Source of the DNA: Cylindrotheca closterium
Lineage: Eukaryota > Bacillariophyta > Bacillariophyceae > Bacillariales > Bacillariaceae
Direction of reading: 5' to 3'
NCBI GenBank assembly: GCA_933822405.4
Contig: CAKOGP040001112.1
Coordinates: forward strand, 124,001-188,000
Length of the DNA: 64,000 bases
The notes under the pieces were generated by a model that saw only the letters and a program-made list of their open reading frames with translations, was not told the DNA's origin and ran no database searches. Positions 1-10,262 of this stretch are shown here, piece by piece. The position numbers and the translations under genes were made by a program. How positions within the stretch are numbered: the first letter of the stretch is position 1; every line of letters begins with the position of its first letter.

Positions 1-176
1 ACATATTTAATAGACATCACAATTATAACCGGAATTCTTTTTCCGTCTCAGTTGCAGTAGGTACTAGACTCTTCAGTGAAGGATTCAATCAAAAGCACTT
101 TTAAAAGCTTAACAGCTGTTCAACCTATACTCTTGGTTCAACCATCTCTTGGTTCGGCCACCGGCAGATTTTCTTA

Positions 177-207
177 GTCGAACGAGTCACTTGGTCGAAC
201 GAGTCAC
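177..207 (+). promoter_or_regulatory. Paired 14-bp direct repeat upstream of pseudouridine synthase
   Basis: The 14-mer GTCGAACGAGTCAC occurs at 177-190 and again at 194-207, a 17-bp period that would put both copies on nearly the same helical face if bound by a dimer. They lie 165-195 bp upstream of the start codon at 372. The core GTCGAACGAG recurs 168-178 bp upstream of the gene starting at 4959, and in reverse orientation upstream of the minus-strand gene starting at 63685. A promoter role is inferred from position only. The rest of 1-371 holds no coding signal that I can see. Confidence 0.35.
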
Positions 208-371
208 GCAGGCGAAGCTTGAACAACCAAATAATGTCAACCACCAAAACCAACGACCATCAACCTAAACTGTACGACAAGGTTTGTACCGGTATCATCG
301 ACAAGAAACAGCGACAAGAAACAGACGCAAAAACAAATATTCAGCGCAAGCGGTCGCTATAGAATCGAACA

Positions 372-1394
372 ATGTCGTTCATTGCACGAGTTTTCATCTG
401 CTTCTCAGCGGTGGTTGCCTATGCTTCTGGCTTTACCTTATCCACATCCTTGTCGGTCTCGTCCATACGACACCATGCAGCCCCATTGAATGCTGAAGCA
501 GCTCATGAACCAATTCGATTGAATAAGGTATTCAAAAAAACTCACTCGAGACGGCAAGCTGATCAACTGATTGCCGATGGGCGAATCACTGTCAATGGCG
601 AACCGAGTCATTCGGCGGGACAAAGGGTAGTACCCTTTGAAGATGTCGTTTGTTTGGATGGAAACGTTGTCGAAGGGTGGGAAGCAATGAACCACTTGCA
701 AGTCCCCCAGAACGGGGAAAGAGGTCCGAAGGAAACTAGCCAGAACGGTGAACGGAAACGAGAGGATGCGGGAGGTGCGCTTGATGCTTTTGAATACATC
801 AAATACTGGAAGCCGCTAGGAGTGACATGTACCACGGACCGAAGGATTGACAACAATCTAATCGATGCGCTCGGGGATGATGGATATCATCCCAAGACTC
901 GCGTCTTTCCTGTTGGCCGCCTTGATAAAGAAACATCTGGGCTTTTGCTAATGACATCTGACGGCCGGTTGCCAAATTCCGCCTTGAGAGGAAGGTTCAA
1001 ACAACCCAAGACATATTTGGTACGGACCAATCGACCAGTGGAACCAGACGACGTCCAACAACTACGAGAAGGCGTGATCATTACGACTCTAGCCCAACGG
1101 GATGGGAATCGAGCCAAGCCATTGACTGCACCGACATTGCCATGTCCAGTCAGACAAAACAAAAGGGATCCACATGTATTGGAGATCACCCTGGTGGAAG
1201 GGAGGAACCGACAGATTCGAAAAATGATGGAGGCGGTTGGATACCATGTATTTGCTCTTCATCGAAAAGGCTTTTTGCAAATGAATCTTGACAACTTGGA
1301 AGGCCCAGGTGATTGGGCCAAGCTGTCGAACGACGAGATGAAAATTATTGAGGAAGTCCTTGCTGCAGCAGAAGAGGACGACGGTGACTTTTGA
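372..1394 (+). CDS. RsuA/RluB-type pseudouridine synthase, plastid-targeted
   Basis: This 340-residue protein converts a specific uridine in ribosomal RNA to pseudouridine. It begins with a hydrophobic signal peptide ending at ASG/FTL, with Phe after the predicted cleavage site, as in bipartite diatom plastid presequences. An S4 RNA-binding domain follows at about residues 49-97 (IRLNKVFKK through a basic, Gly-rich turn). The catalytic domain contains [17 protein letters not shown], in which Asp185 is the expected catalytic aspartate, and the later [11 protein letters not shown] motif typical of the RsuA/RluB/E/F group. The gene appears intronless and starts at the first ATG of the frame. Plastid rRNA is the likely substrate, given the targeting signal and the bacterial-type family. 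The family assignment is firm; which rRNA position is modified cannot be told. Confidence 0.92.
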   Translation: MSFIARVFICFSAVVAYASGFTLSTSLSVSSIRHHAAPLNAEAAHEPIRLNKVFKKTHSRRQADQLIADGRITVNGEPSHSAGQRVVPFEDVVCLDGNVVEGWEAMNHLQVPQNGERGPKETSQNGERKREDAGGALDAFEYIKYWKPLGVTCTTDRRIDNNLIDALGDDGYHPKTRVFPVGRLDKETSGLLLMTSDGRLPNSALRGRFKQPKTYLVRTNRPVEPDDVQQLREGVIITTLAQRDGNRAKPLTAPTLPCPVRQNKRDPHVLEITLVEGRNRQIRKMMEAVGYHVFALHRKGFLQMNLDNLEGPGDWAKLSNDEMKIIEEVLAAAEEDDGDF

Positions 1395-1804
1395 AGTTGA
1401 TACGCAAAGATATTTAGTCAGAGAAGCACAAGTAATCCAAGTGAGATGTAAACATTTGAGCCATTGCAGATGATAAGGTTCTCAGAGTCAGTCTGTGTTG
1501 ACTGAAATATCGCTCCGACCGTTCAAACGAGTGAGAAGATTATAAAATGGCAGACAAACTACATTGCTGGACGATCATTCGACTTTGTTTGTTCTTATAA
1601 GCTGATATTGTTGAAATCTACCATGGCATTATCGTTTGGAAATTGGTGATTTTCTAACCGTATCCGTCGTCTGTACGGAAGAGTAATAATGAAGAATAGT
1701 TATTAATACACAAGTACGGGTTAATTAAATCTATAGGCACACAGACACGGGTTCGTCTGAGTAATATAATATATTTCATCATGCTATCAATTTAAAATTA
1801 ACTA
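1395..1804. other. Intergenic spacer between convergent genes
   Basis: This AT-rich spacer lies between the 3' ends of the pseudouridine synthase and the GT8 gene. I see no conserved coding, RNA gene or repeat. It presumably carries both 3' UTRs. Confidence 0.6.
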
Positions 1805-3222
1805 TCAATGGAAATAGTCACTATACTGGTTGCTTCGTTCAAACTTGGACGACCTATGCTTGTCGTATTTGTGAACATTCGACAGCTGACCATCAAACGG
1901 ACAAACATAGGATGCCAACGAGTACCATTTTTCAAAGGTGGCATAGTATTGTGGATCTGCATGTGGTTGACTACGATGAATGTTGGCCATGTTGCGTTCT
2001 ACCATGGGTTTGTTGGGTGTAAAGTGCAAGACCAGACTTTCTTGAAAGAGCTCCTGTCGCGACTTGGCATGGACCGGATTGGATTGAGACGGTAGCGTCG
2101 AGCCTGGCGGGCCCTGTAGAATTCGTTGGTACCATTTCCGAGTACCATCATCTACTGTCGCATCTACTGCCACGGTAGACGTAGAATTGTGATTGTTGTC
2201 CCAAATGGCGGTCAACATTCCATAGGTTCCAGGCAATAGCGTAACTTCCGATCGAAATTCGAGATTCAAGAGGTCCATATCATACATAATGGGCGCAGCA
2301 GAGTTGCTGGTCTGCTTTTTATTCTCATAGTATTTTCTGATGCGATTCCACAGTTGGATGGAAGGTTGAAAGACCATGAAACAAGAACAGAATCGTTGTG
2401 GATCCGTATTCTTGCGATTGGTCACCTTGGCAGCCGCCAATTCGAGATTGTTCTCTTGAAAGAGATGGTCCAAATTTTGACGGACCATCATATCCGTGTC
2501 CATATATACCACACGATCATATTCATAAAGTTCATCAAAGACTCGCAGTTTGACCATGACATTGGTGTAGTATGTATTGTGTGCTGTTTGATCCTTTGGA
2601 CGACGACCACTCCGTTTGTCATTGCCTGCAGCAGTGACTCCAAGAATAGGTAGATGTTCTACTCTCTTGATAATGACATTCATCTTGGAAGCTTGTTCGG
2701 CAATACCGGGATTGTTTGAGGCTTCGCCGTAAGTTCTGTTACAGGGAGTGCAATCATGGATCAGTCGAGGTGTCGTCAATACGTTTTGAAAGATGATGAG
2801 GATTTTATACCAACCGGAAACCAATGGAGTTTTTAGTATTTTGATACTTACAATAGTACGAAATCAATGCTGGCAGGTGTTCCTAGATCTCTCAACTGAG
2901 CCACTTGCACAAAGGCACCGCAGGCATAAGCGGAGGTTGTGGCATAAAAGGCATAGGCATACCGTCTCGTCTCCTTCTTTGGCGTATTACCTCGACTGCT
3001 TCCTTTTCTTCCTTCTTCCACAATCGATTCGGATGTCGACAAACCAACTAGATCAATCACCTTCCAATTGTCTTCAGAGGATTCCAACCAAATGACGTTC
3101 AGTTGTATCCCACCAATAACGACGATTGAAGCGAGCACTAGTAGTACTAACAAAAGGAGCCAAAGACGACATCTGGTCCGACGACGCTGACGAGACCGCA
3201 GGATTTTCGACTGAGTCATCAT
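1805..3222 (-). CDS. Glycosyltransferase family 8 (glycogenin/galactinol-synthase-like), type II membrane protein
   Basis: Two exons, 3222-2852 and 2735-1805, encode 433 residues. The intron (2851-2736) has donor GTAAGT and acceptor ACAG, and splicing gives the continuous GT8 strand FVLLTYGEASNN. The first two ATGs, at 3222, follow a GTG that cannot start a eukaryotic protein. A short basic cytoplasmic tail precedes one transmembrane segment (LWLLLLVLLVLASIVVIGG), so the enzyme is probably Golgi-anchored with a lumenal catalytic domain. The nucleotide-sugar and metal site is visible as the DxD motif in YMDTDMMV, preceded by the family motif TNVMVKLRVFDELYEYDRVV. FCSCFMVFQPS and MYDMDLLN match the following GT8 core. 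Donor sugar and acceptor cannot be deduced. The start is 290 bp from that of the divergent Whirly gene, so they may share a promoter. Confidence 0.88.
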
Positions 3223-3515
3223 CACTACTCATTCATTCATACTTCATCTTTCTTGCCACAAATCTGTTTTTTCAATGCCTCTCATATCATATTATCATCC
3301 CGAGTTAAACATTCAATATCGTTGTTGTTGTTTTGTAGGTACATCTATTGAAAAAAGTCTGACTTTGGACCACTTCGATTTCAAATTCGGACGCAAACAG
3401 ACTCACAAAATCTGACACCCAGTTTTGTCTTTTGGCGGGAAACAGCATTGCTTTTGATTTCACACTCTATATACTTTTACTGCTCCTATAAAAGAAAAGC
3501 ACAAGCACAAGCAGC
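3223..3515. promoter_or_regulatory. Divergent promoter region with TATA-like sequence
   Basis: This 293-bp region separates two diverging start codons (GT8 to the left, Whirly to the right). On the plus strand TATAAAAG lies at 3487-3494 and CTATATAC at about 3468. The first is only 22 bp from the ATG, so it works as a TATA box only if the leader is extremely short. The assignment is by position. Confidence 0.3.
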
Positions 3516-4588
3516 ATGGCCCTTCATCTCTCCAAGCGCCTAGCAGGCCGAAACCTCACCAGCCTCTCGGCTAAGCAGATTGTGGCATCCACCAGCACTC
3601 ACAATGTCCTTCTTCATGGCCTTCTACGAGAACATCAGTCAGATGTCACTGTTAGCAGGACCATGATGGCCACAAGAAGTTTCACATTCCATTCTCATCA
3701 GTTTCCGTCACTGCAAGCTGTCGTCAATAAGCGATTCTTCTCCTCTCCTGGTGGTGGGGGTGGTGGTGGTTATCAAGCAAGTCCTTCGTATCAAATTTAT
3801 GGGGAAGAGGTTGCCTTTACATTGAAATGCATCATGCCAAGCTTTCGATTGGTAGGAAACCGAACGGTGGTCGTGGACAAGACCAACAAAGGTCGTCTCT
3901 TATTGGAATTCACTCCCCGACAAGCCCAAGACACCAATAGATTTGCCTGGGACCAATCCATCAAATTCGCTCTCCTCGCCGAAGAAGTAGGCACTTTGGT
4001 GGCCTGCTTGTCTCATGGACAACCCGTCGAATTGGCCCGGCAAACTGCCGCCCTAGGAGGGCAACAACAACAACAACAACAACAAGGTCAATATGGATTT
4101 CATGGGGAAACTCCCGGTGTGGGATCCCTTCAAAAGATATTGAGGGCCATGCCAGACAATGGAGGTGCCGCTACCTTTTCGATTGATTACGAACTGGATG
4201 GCCGAGGCAGTCAAGATCCACCCAATCCTAACGAAGTGGTAGGTTCCTATCATGACGATCATTGCATTATCTCTTTCTTGCTATATTTCTCACCCTTTTT
4301 CTATCTTACTATGTATTGGATTGGATTGGATTGCAGCACGGACCCTTGCAGATTCGTCTCATGGCAGGAGAGTTTCAGGTTCTCAAGTCCATAATGGAGC
4401 ACTCGATTCCAAGACTAGTGGGCGTAAGTACTATGGTATACTGTATACTATTACTCTTATTGGATCCTACTCACTATTCCACTATTCATATTTTTTCCGA
4501 TTCGTTTCAAAAGTGGGCGCAAATGATGGATCGTTCCGCTGAAGATTTAGTATCAGCAGCAGGGAATAACAGCATGCCTTCACAGTAG
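3516..4588 (+). CDS. Whirly-family single-stranded DNA-binding protein, organellar
   Basis: Three exons (3516-4238, 4337-4423, 4514-4588) encode 294 residues. Introns are GTAGGT...TTGCAG and GTAAGT...AAAAG, both in phase 0. The first 75 residues are rich in Arg, Ser and hydroxylated residues without a signal peptide, which suggests mitochondrial import. The Whirly fold starts near YQIYGEEVAFTLK and includes GRLLLEFTPRQ, FAWDQSIKFALLAEEVGTL and GSLQKILRAMPD. The final helix needs both introns removed to read EFQVLKSIMEHSIPRLVGWAQ, matching the characteristic end of plant Whirly domains. The plant KGKAAL motif is not conserved. Gly-rich and Gln-rich loops (GGGGGGG, QQQQQQQQ) interrupt the fold. 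Whirly proteins bind ssDNA in organelles and suppress illegitimate recombination; here that role is inferred from family. Confidence 0.85.
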
Positions 4589-4958
4589 ATCTGGAGGGGG
4601 CAATGGAGGACAAAATTTCTCTGTGCCATTCTAATTGCCCATTTTAAAAAATAGATAGGCTCACTTTTTTAATGCTTTTGTAGGGTAAAAGTGAATGGTT
4701 TCACTTTTTGCTTTAACCTTCACTGTGCTGGAAAGGAAGAAAGGAAACAGGTAAGTACTGTAGGGGGTAGGGATTTAAAGGTCGAACGAGTCGATTCGGA
4801 ATGTCGTTGAATTTTGGACGAAACCTCATCGTTTCAACCTCATCGTCATCAATCATCGTCATTGCAACCCGCCCAGACCTGAACCAAAACCACCTTTGAC
4901 TACCTACCTACCACCACCTCGTCCTTGCATTAATTAGCCACCCCCCAAATTGACCCGA
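4589..4958. promoter_or_regulatory. Spacer carrying a third GTCGAACGAGTC motif
   Basis: GTCGAACGAGTC at 4781-4792 lies 167 bp before the start codon at 4959, nearly the same spacing as the paired copies before the gene at 372. Otherwise the spacer shows only a repeated CACTTTTT/CTTTAAC stretch around 4658-4715 that probably belongs to the 3' UTR of the upstream gene. Confidence 0.3.
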
Positions 4959-6280
4959 ATGGCTCCAAAACAAATTTTCTTTCGAAAGCTGGATGCGACG
5001 GAAAATGGATCTTCCAGCTTTTTGAGTGCTCTGCAACTCATTGCCCACATTGTCACTCCCATTCGAAAAGGCATGATTCATTTTTTTCTACAGAATCGCA
5101 ATACTTCCATGGATCAGATTGAATGGATATTTCTAAGAGAATTAGGTTGGTTGTTTCAAGCAATGATCGCGGCGCCACCTGATTCCGGCAAGAAGGAGGC
5201 TAATGATGATGAGGACGAGGAAGACAATTCACCACCTGTCGATCCCACTGCGTTTTTTGACGCTCTAAAGCCCTGTTTGACCAAATATAAGAAGAAAACT
5301 ACACCAAAAGATGCGTCACAAGCAGTACAAATATTACTAGAAACAATACAAGCTTGCACGAGCACACTTCCAGTAACTGGTGAATTATGGAATTCCATGT
5401 TGGATGAGGCATGTAAGTAGTTCATTCTAATTTGTATGCATCCAGCAAGTTGACAACAAAGCATCCGCAGGATGACTCACTTCTTTCTCGTTCGCTTCAT
5501 TTTAATGCAGCACTCCGTTTCGTGGCAAGACAAACAATCGTCGGCAAAACAGAACTGGAAGATGGCGAAGTCTTACAACGGACGAAAAAGGAATCATTGA
5601 TTCTGGCGTGTCCCTATGTCATTCCAAAGTCTGCTGGAGCAAAAGTTGAAGAGTCTACCAGTGTCGACAAACTTTTGAAAGAATGGTGTGCCAAACAACC
5701 CCACGAATACGACTTTGATGACAAATCGTTTGATTTTGAAGTGACCATTCCCGTCTTTTCGAAAGGAGATGCCTCTAGTGATGGTTGGTCCGTTAACAGG
5801 ACCCTACACTTTGACGCATTGAATGGATTCTTGTTTGTGGGACTTTCACGCTTGAACGATCAAGGGGAACCTTCCGAAACCGAAATTGAGTTTCCCAAAA
5901 AGCTGGACTTGTCCAAATTGTGCACATCGGACGTGACCGGCAGCAAAGAATTCGAGCTGTATGGTGGAGTCTTGTACGATGACGGAGATTATGTGGCTGC
6001 ATTAAAGAATTCAGCGATCAAAGATCCCGAAGAAGAAGGCGCCTGGCAATTGATGGAGTCGGATGAAATCATTCCCATGGAAGAGGGCGATATTTTGGAA
6101 TTTCTAAAAGGAGAAGGTGGGGAAGGCCCCTGTGGGACACTTGCTGTATATCGGTCGTGCAACAAGTCGATACACAAGCAAATGGATAATATCTTGTCAG
6201 ATATTATCATTTCACATGTCAGCGGAGTATTGAATACCAAATCCGAACAATATTACTACGAAGAAGTAGTGGAAGACTAG
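4959..6280 (+). CDS. Ubiquitin-specific-protease-like protein lacking catalytic residues
   Basis: Exons 4959-5413 and 5512-6280 join across an intron with donor GTAAGT and acceptor TGCAG to give 407 residues, reading DEASLRFVARQ at the junction. The N-terminal segment LDATENGSSSFLSALQLI aligns with the USP Cys box (family pattern GNTCYxNSxLQ), but no Cys is present. The C-terminal segment FELYGGVLYDDGDYVAAL aligns with the His box (YxLxxVxxHxGxxxxGHYxA); both His and the GH pair are replaced. The remaining USP landmarks follow: a Trp with acidic partner (AWQLMESDEI) and the last strand GTLAVYRSC. The start is the first ATG; an upstream in-frame TTG was ignored. The protein is probably a ubiquitin-binding scaffold rather than a protease. 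The family call rests on motif spacing and is moderately sure. Confidence 0.65.
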
Positions 6281-6706
6281 CTAGCTTGTCGTCGTGTTCA
6301 GTTTTTTTGTGGATGGTGAAGGGTGGCGATGAAGAACCTGAGCCCTACACTTTATTAATACCAATCTATCAATTAATTTGTTTTATTGATTACCAGTTGT
6401 TGCCAATTGTTAGAAAGAATAGTTACTAATCCAAAATAGGACTAGACGAAAAACGGCATCGACAAACCAAAGCATCATTTTTTTGAAAGCCAAGTCAAGG
6501 TCCAATCGCATACTATGTATACATTTCAATTCTATTCTAATATTTACACGATTTTTGTTTATATCGAACTCATCTTGGTTCGGTCTTTGTTCGTTGTGCC
6601 AGTCGCGCACCCATGGCTTTGTTTGCTCGTTGTTGTTGTTGTCGTCAACACCAAAACTATTTTCCCTGTCTTCCCCACTCTCCACACTACCGCCTCAATG
6701 CATTAG
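6281..6706. other. Intergenic spacer
   Basis: An AT-rich region between the USP-like gene and a small minus-strand reading frame. No RNA gene, repeat or conserved coding was seen. Confidence 0.5.
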
Positions 6707-6943
6707 TTACTTAGTATCTACTGACCAGTCCATGGTGACTGATTGTGGCTCGGGTAGGAGGATGGAGGATATCTCAAGACCAACGAAAAATCCACTCTCG
6801 TTGTCAAGAATCTTGGAAGGATCGAACTGAAGGATGGCTGGAGAAGTACTGCCACTTGGTGAAGATGGAATCGAGTCTAGGGTGGAATAGGAAGAGTTGT
6901 TAATGATGCTGTTGGTGTTGTCCATCTTGGTTGTGGTATCCAT
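6707..6943 (-). CDS. Possible small Ser/Thr/Asn-rich protein
   Basis: An ATG-started frame of 78 residues (MDTTTKMDNTNS...). The N-terminal half is low-complexity Ser/Asn/Thr. The C-terminal half (FDPSKILDNESGFFVGLEIS) looks more protein-like. No domain or homologue is recognised. An upstream in-frame extension exists but begins only at TTG. It could equally be a chance frame or the last exon of a gene whose first exon I cannot find. Confidence 0.25.
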   Translation of the reverse strand: MDTTTKMDNTNSIINNSSYSTLDSIPSSPSGSTSPAILQFDPSKILDNESGFFVGLEISSILLPEPQSVTMDWSVDTK

Positions 6944-7084
6944 GGTGGCTGAAGAATAGTTGAGATCGGTTGTCAAATTAGTTTTTGTAACGAGAAAGAT
7001 CAATTTGAAACTTATCAATTTGACAATGAGGCAGTGGGATTCCCCCTTTTCATTTTACTTCGTCCCCGCGATATTTAACGCGAT

Positions 7085-7575
7085 TTCCCACAACTAGTTG
7101 TGGGAACAGATTTTTGCCAAAAATTCCCACAACTAGTTGTAGGAATCTTAAAAAATAGTTCCCACAACTAGTTGTGGGAATTTCCGTTGCGCAGCTGTCC
7201 GTTTTTTTGCCTTAAATGTATCACGAAATATCACGAAAACAATTAGAGTTTTTGGGAAACATCATATGTAGTTGTCTAATTTCTAGTCAGTACATATCAA
7301 ACGTTGTTTTGTGTGTAGAACGGACAGTTTTCCGTAGAACGGACAGTTTTCCCATAATTCCCAATAAAACAATTTGAGTTGTGGGAAACTTCCCACAACT
7401 ACAATTAGAGTTGTGGGAAACTTCAAATTTGTCTCAGTACATATCCTACGTGATTTTCTGTGTAGAAATGACAGTTTTCCCACAACTGTTGAGGGAATTC
7501 CCACAACTAGTTGTGGGAAGCAAAATTGAGTTGTGGGAAAAATTGAGTTGTGGGAAAAATTGAGCTGTGGGAAAA
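7085..7575. repeat. Array of perfect palindromes and half-sites (core AACTAGTT flanked by TTCCCAC/GTGGGAA)
   Basis: A 22-bp perfect palindrome made of arm TTCCCACAACT and its complement AGTTGTGGGAA occurs at 7085-7106, 7159-7180 and 7498-7519. A fourth copy at 7124-7145 has one mismatch. Between and after these are isolated half-sites (GAGTTGTGGGAAA near 7376 and 7408; TTCCCACAACT near 7390 and 7474). Three tandem 17-bp units, ATTGAGTTGTGGGAAAA with variants, end near 7575. A longer imperfect duplication is superimposed: CAGTACATATC followed about 20 bp later by TGTGTAGAA and GACAGTTTTCC appears at about 7289-7332 and 7435-7482. No open frame in the array resembles a protein. It could be a protein-binding array, a cruciform-forming site or the remnant of a palindromic mobile element. 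Confidence 0.85.
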
Positions 7576-7931
7576 TCTCGCAACTAGGGGAGAAATCCGG
7601 GGATTCCCACTGCCTCAATTCCCACGCGACTGAAACGAGAACACTCTCCACGATGGAAAACCTAAGCAACTCCACGTGACGAGTTCAATCACGCTAATCA
7701 AAACGAGATTGATTTAGACGTGCCGAAACGTGGGCCAAAAGGAGACTACCGGAACTGGACCTGTTTGAAACATTGCAGTAACTTTACAAAGATATGCTAA
7801 CTTTCTACATGGAAATCAAAATTGGGTATGTATCACTCGTTCAAGCTGCACATAGGCCGTTTCTGGTAGTATCAGATAACCAATTGATTGGCGCATCTGT
7901 GACACCAAAACAGCCTGAAAAGAAATAGGTA
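7576..7931. other. Spacer between palindrome array and exchanger gene
   Basis: No gene, repeat or RNA was identified; it probably includes the 3' UTR of the exchanger gene that ends at 7932. Confidence 0.5.
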
Positions 7932-9951
7932 CTATCGAAGAAACGAGGATTCCTCTCCGTTTTCGGAAGAATCTTCAGAAGAGTCATTTTGTATTGATCC
8001 CATTTCGTATTCTGGCTCTGGTGATGATCTTGGCCTATCGGCATCTCCTCCAAAATGTACCATTAAAAAGTTTTCGTCCACTCGCTGCCAAATCCCCTTG
8101 ATCCCATGGTGCAATCGCCGACGATGCCGGTCCACCAGAGACTCTCTCCGTGACGGTGTGTGGGGCTCGTAGGTTATTCGCGTCAGGACTCGGTCACCGC
8201 TCGAAGGCGACATGCCCAGAGAAGGCGTTTGGTCTTCCTTCATTCCAAACATGGTCAACATCCTCTCTGTGAAGCCTCCGCAAACGACTATGGTGAAGAT
8301 ACATATACTCAGTGTGGCAGTTGAGTATACCTCCTTGTGGTTTCCTGGCATGTTTTCAGCTAGTGCAAAGGCAATGGCTCCTCGGAGTCCGGCAAACCAC
8401 AAGACCACTTGCATTTGTCCCGTGATTCGATTGCGTCCCTTGCGCCAAAAGTTGGCGACGAAACTGAGCGGGACAATGTTTAGAAACCGTCCAATCAAGC
8501 AGGCAATCAACGAAAGGACAGAAAAGCCAACATCCCAATTGCTGAATCGGCCGGTGAACACACCCATTCCCATGTAAATGAAGACGACCGTCTCTGTAAT
8601 GGTCGCAAAGGTGGAGAATATTTCCTCGGATGCAACATGCGCCGTTTCGGAAAGATTGTACGAGTTGTAATGGCTCAGCGTAACCCCCTGAAAGAACAGT
8701 GCCATGATTCCAGACAGTTCCACTGCTTCCGCAGTGGCATAGCAAAGGTAGCAAAAACAGAACAGTAGACTTGTTTCCAGTTTTGGAAAGAAATTCAAGT
8801 CGGTATGTTTGTAAATCCAAGATGCTACCAGTCCCAAGCCAACTCCAACCACAATGGATAAGGTAGTTACCACAAGGAAACTGAGCAAGGCACCTGGAAT
8901 TTCCGATTCGCTCCAATCAGGACCATCCGGTTTGTAGTATTTGGCAAATGTTCGAAAGAGAGAAATGGCAATCGCATCGTTCAAGACGGACTCTCCAAAG
9001 ACCAACGAGTACAACAAGGGATCTACATTCAAATCATCATTTCCCATGATGGAAAGGGTCGCCACTGGATCGACGGCACTAATGAGGGCTCCAAATAGCA
9101 AGGCCTCCATTGGATTTTCCTTGTCGATGCTTTGGATCATTCCGAGTTTGGCAGCGTAAAAGCACATGATTCCAACCACAAACGTCTATATCATGGCAAA
9201 CGTAGTAGTATGATGAAAGGAATGGTATGGTGAGCAAGAGAGAGTAAGTAGTCACATCGCTTGTGTCTTTGAGACCATTCGATTGATCGATTGATTGATT
9301 GATTGATTCATTCATTTCGCATGACATCATGCTATTGTAGCCGCAAGAGTTGTGTATTACAGTACCTACCGATATCATGGTTCCGAACATGGCATAAAGC
9401 GTAATAGCTCCAATGTTTTCAAAGAACCCTTGCCGATCCAGAGAGTAGCCGGCTTCGAAAATGATGGGGGGTAGAAGAAAGAAAAAGAATAGCTCTGGAT
9501 CCTGTATTTGTGTGCGTGTGTCATAATCAAATGAATCGGTAAAGCGGGATGAGATTAGAGAGATTTGATTCATTCAAGGTGCAAGCTGATTGCCATATAC
9601 TAGAGTAGACTAGAGCCAATTCAACCCAATCATTTTTCACACAACCCAATCAACAAATATTGCACTTACAAACTTGAACAGCGTTAGCTTCTCCGTCGAC
9701 AGTGTTGCAATCCCACCAATGATGATCCCAATCAACAATGCGCCCGCACTTTCCGGAAGGTAGTAAATTTGATACCTCTTGACAAAGTAGGCCAGTAACA
9801 GGCAGATTATTATCGTAATGTTCAAAACCAACGCGGATATGGCATCAAATTCGTGGGCTTCCTCCGCAAGTTCGGCTTGGACAAAGCCATCTGTATAGTT
9901 CACATAGACAGTCGGTGTGGCGGAAGGAGCCACGCTGATTTCGTCTGCCAT
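7932..9951 (-). CDS. CPA1-type Na+(K+)/H+ exchanger
   Basis: Three exons (9951-9670, 9501-9370, 9185-7932) give 555 residues; all junctions are phase 0 with donors GTAAGT and GTAGGT. The protein is a polytopic cation/proton antiporter of the NHE family. Landmarks are [17 protein letters not shown], the amiloride-site-like [15 protein letters not shown], and the ion-transport helix [15 protein letters not shown] with the conserved FGES/LND pair (the Asp translocates the ion). Later come [10 protein letters not shown] and [13 protein letters not shown]. About ten or more membrane segments are visible. The cytosolic tail after residue 450 is basic and then acidic/Ser-rich ([11 protein letters not shown]), a likely regulatory tail. 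Length and motifs are closest to organellar NHEs (NHE6/7/9 type), so an endosomal, Golgi or vacuolar location is plausible but not shown. The second intron contains a GATT microsatellite near 9285-9310. Confidence 0.93.
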
Positions 9952-10262
9952 TTTATTGTGAGGGTTGTGGTGGAGGACTCCAGTCTCTCGAGTTATATAT
10001 GTTTAGATGGTGTGTATTAGATTTCTTTCAGATGAAGTGCAGAAGAGAGATGTGCAGCAGAATTCAGCAAGCTTGGATATAGAAACCAAGAGAAGGACAC
10101 GAATAATAAGGTTCCAATCGCATTTTTTCTACTGGCCGCGAATTTGCTTTTTGAAAATCCTCGGGTGGTTGACTACTTCGACTCAGTCACTCCGTCATCA
10201 CTATTGCAACACTGATAATACTGTACTTCTTCGCGCACCGGAATTTGGCAGTTCTTCAAACC
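9952..10262. promoter_or_regulatory. Divergent intergenic region
   Basis: This 311-bp region separates two outward-facing start codons (exchanger and LRR protein) and must hold both promoters. No specific element could be assigned. Confidence 0.3.

Noticed and set aside
7283..7675. 130-residue minus-strand frame over the palindrome array
   Set aside because: Its repetitive Phe-Pro-Gln-Leu protein is just the DNA repeat translated.
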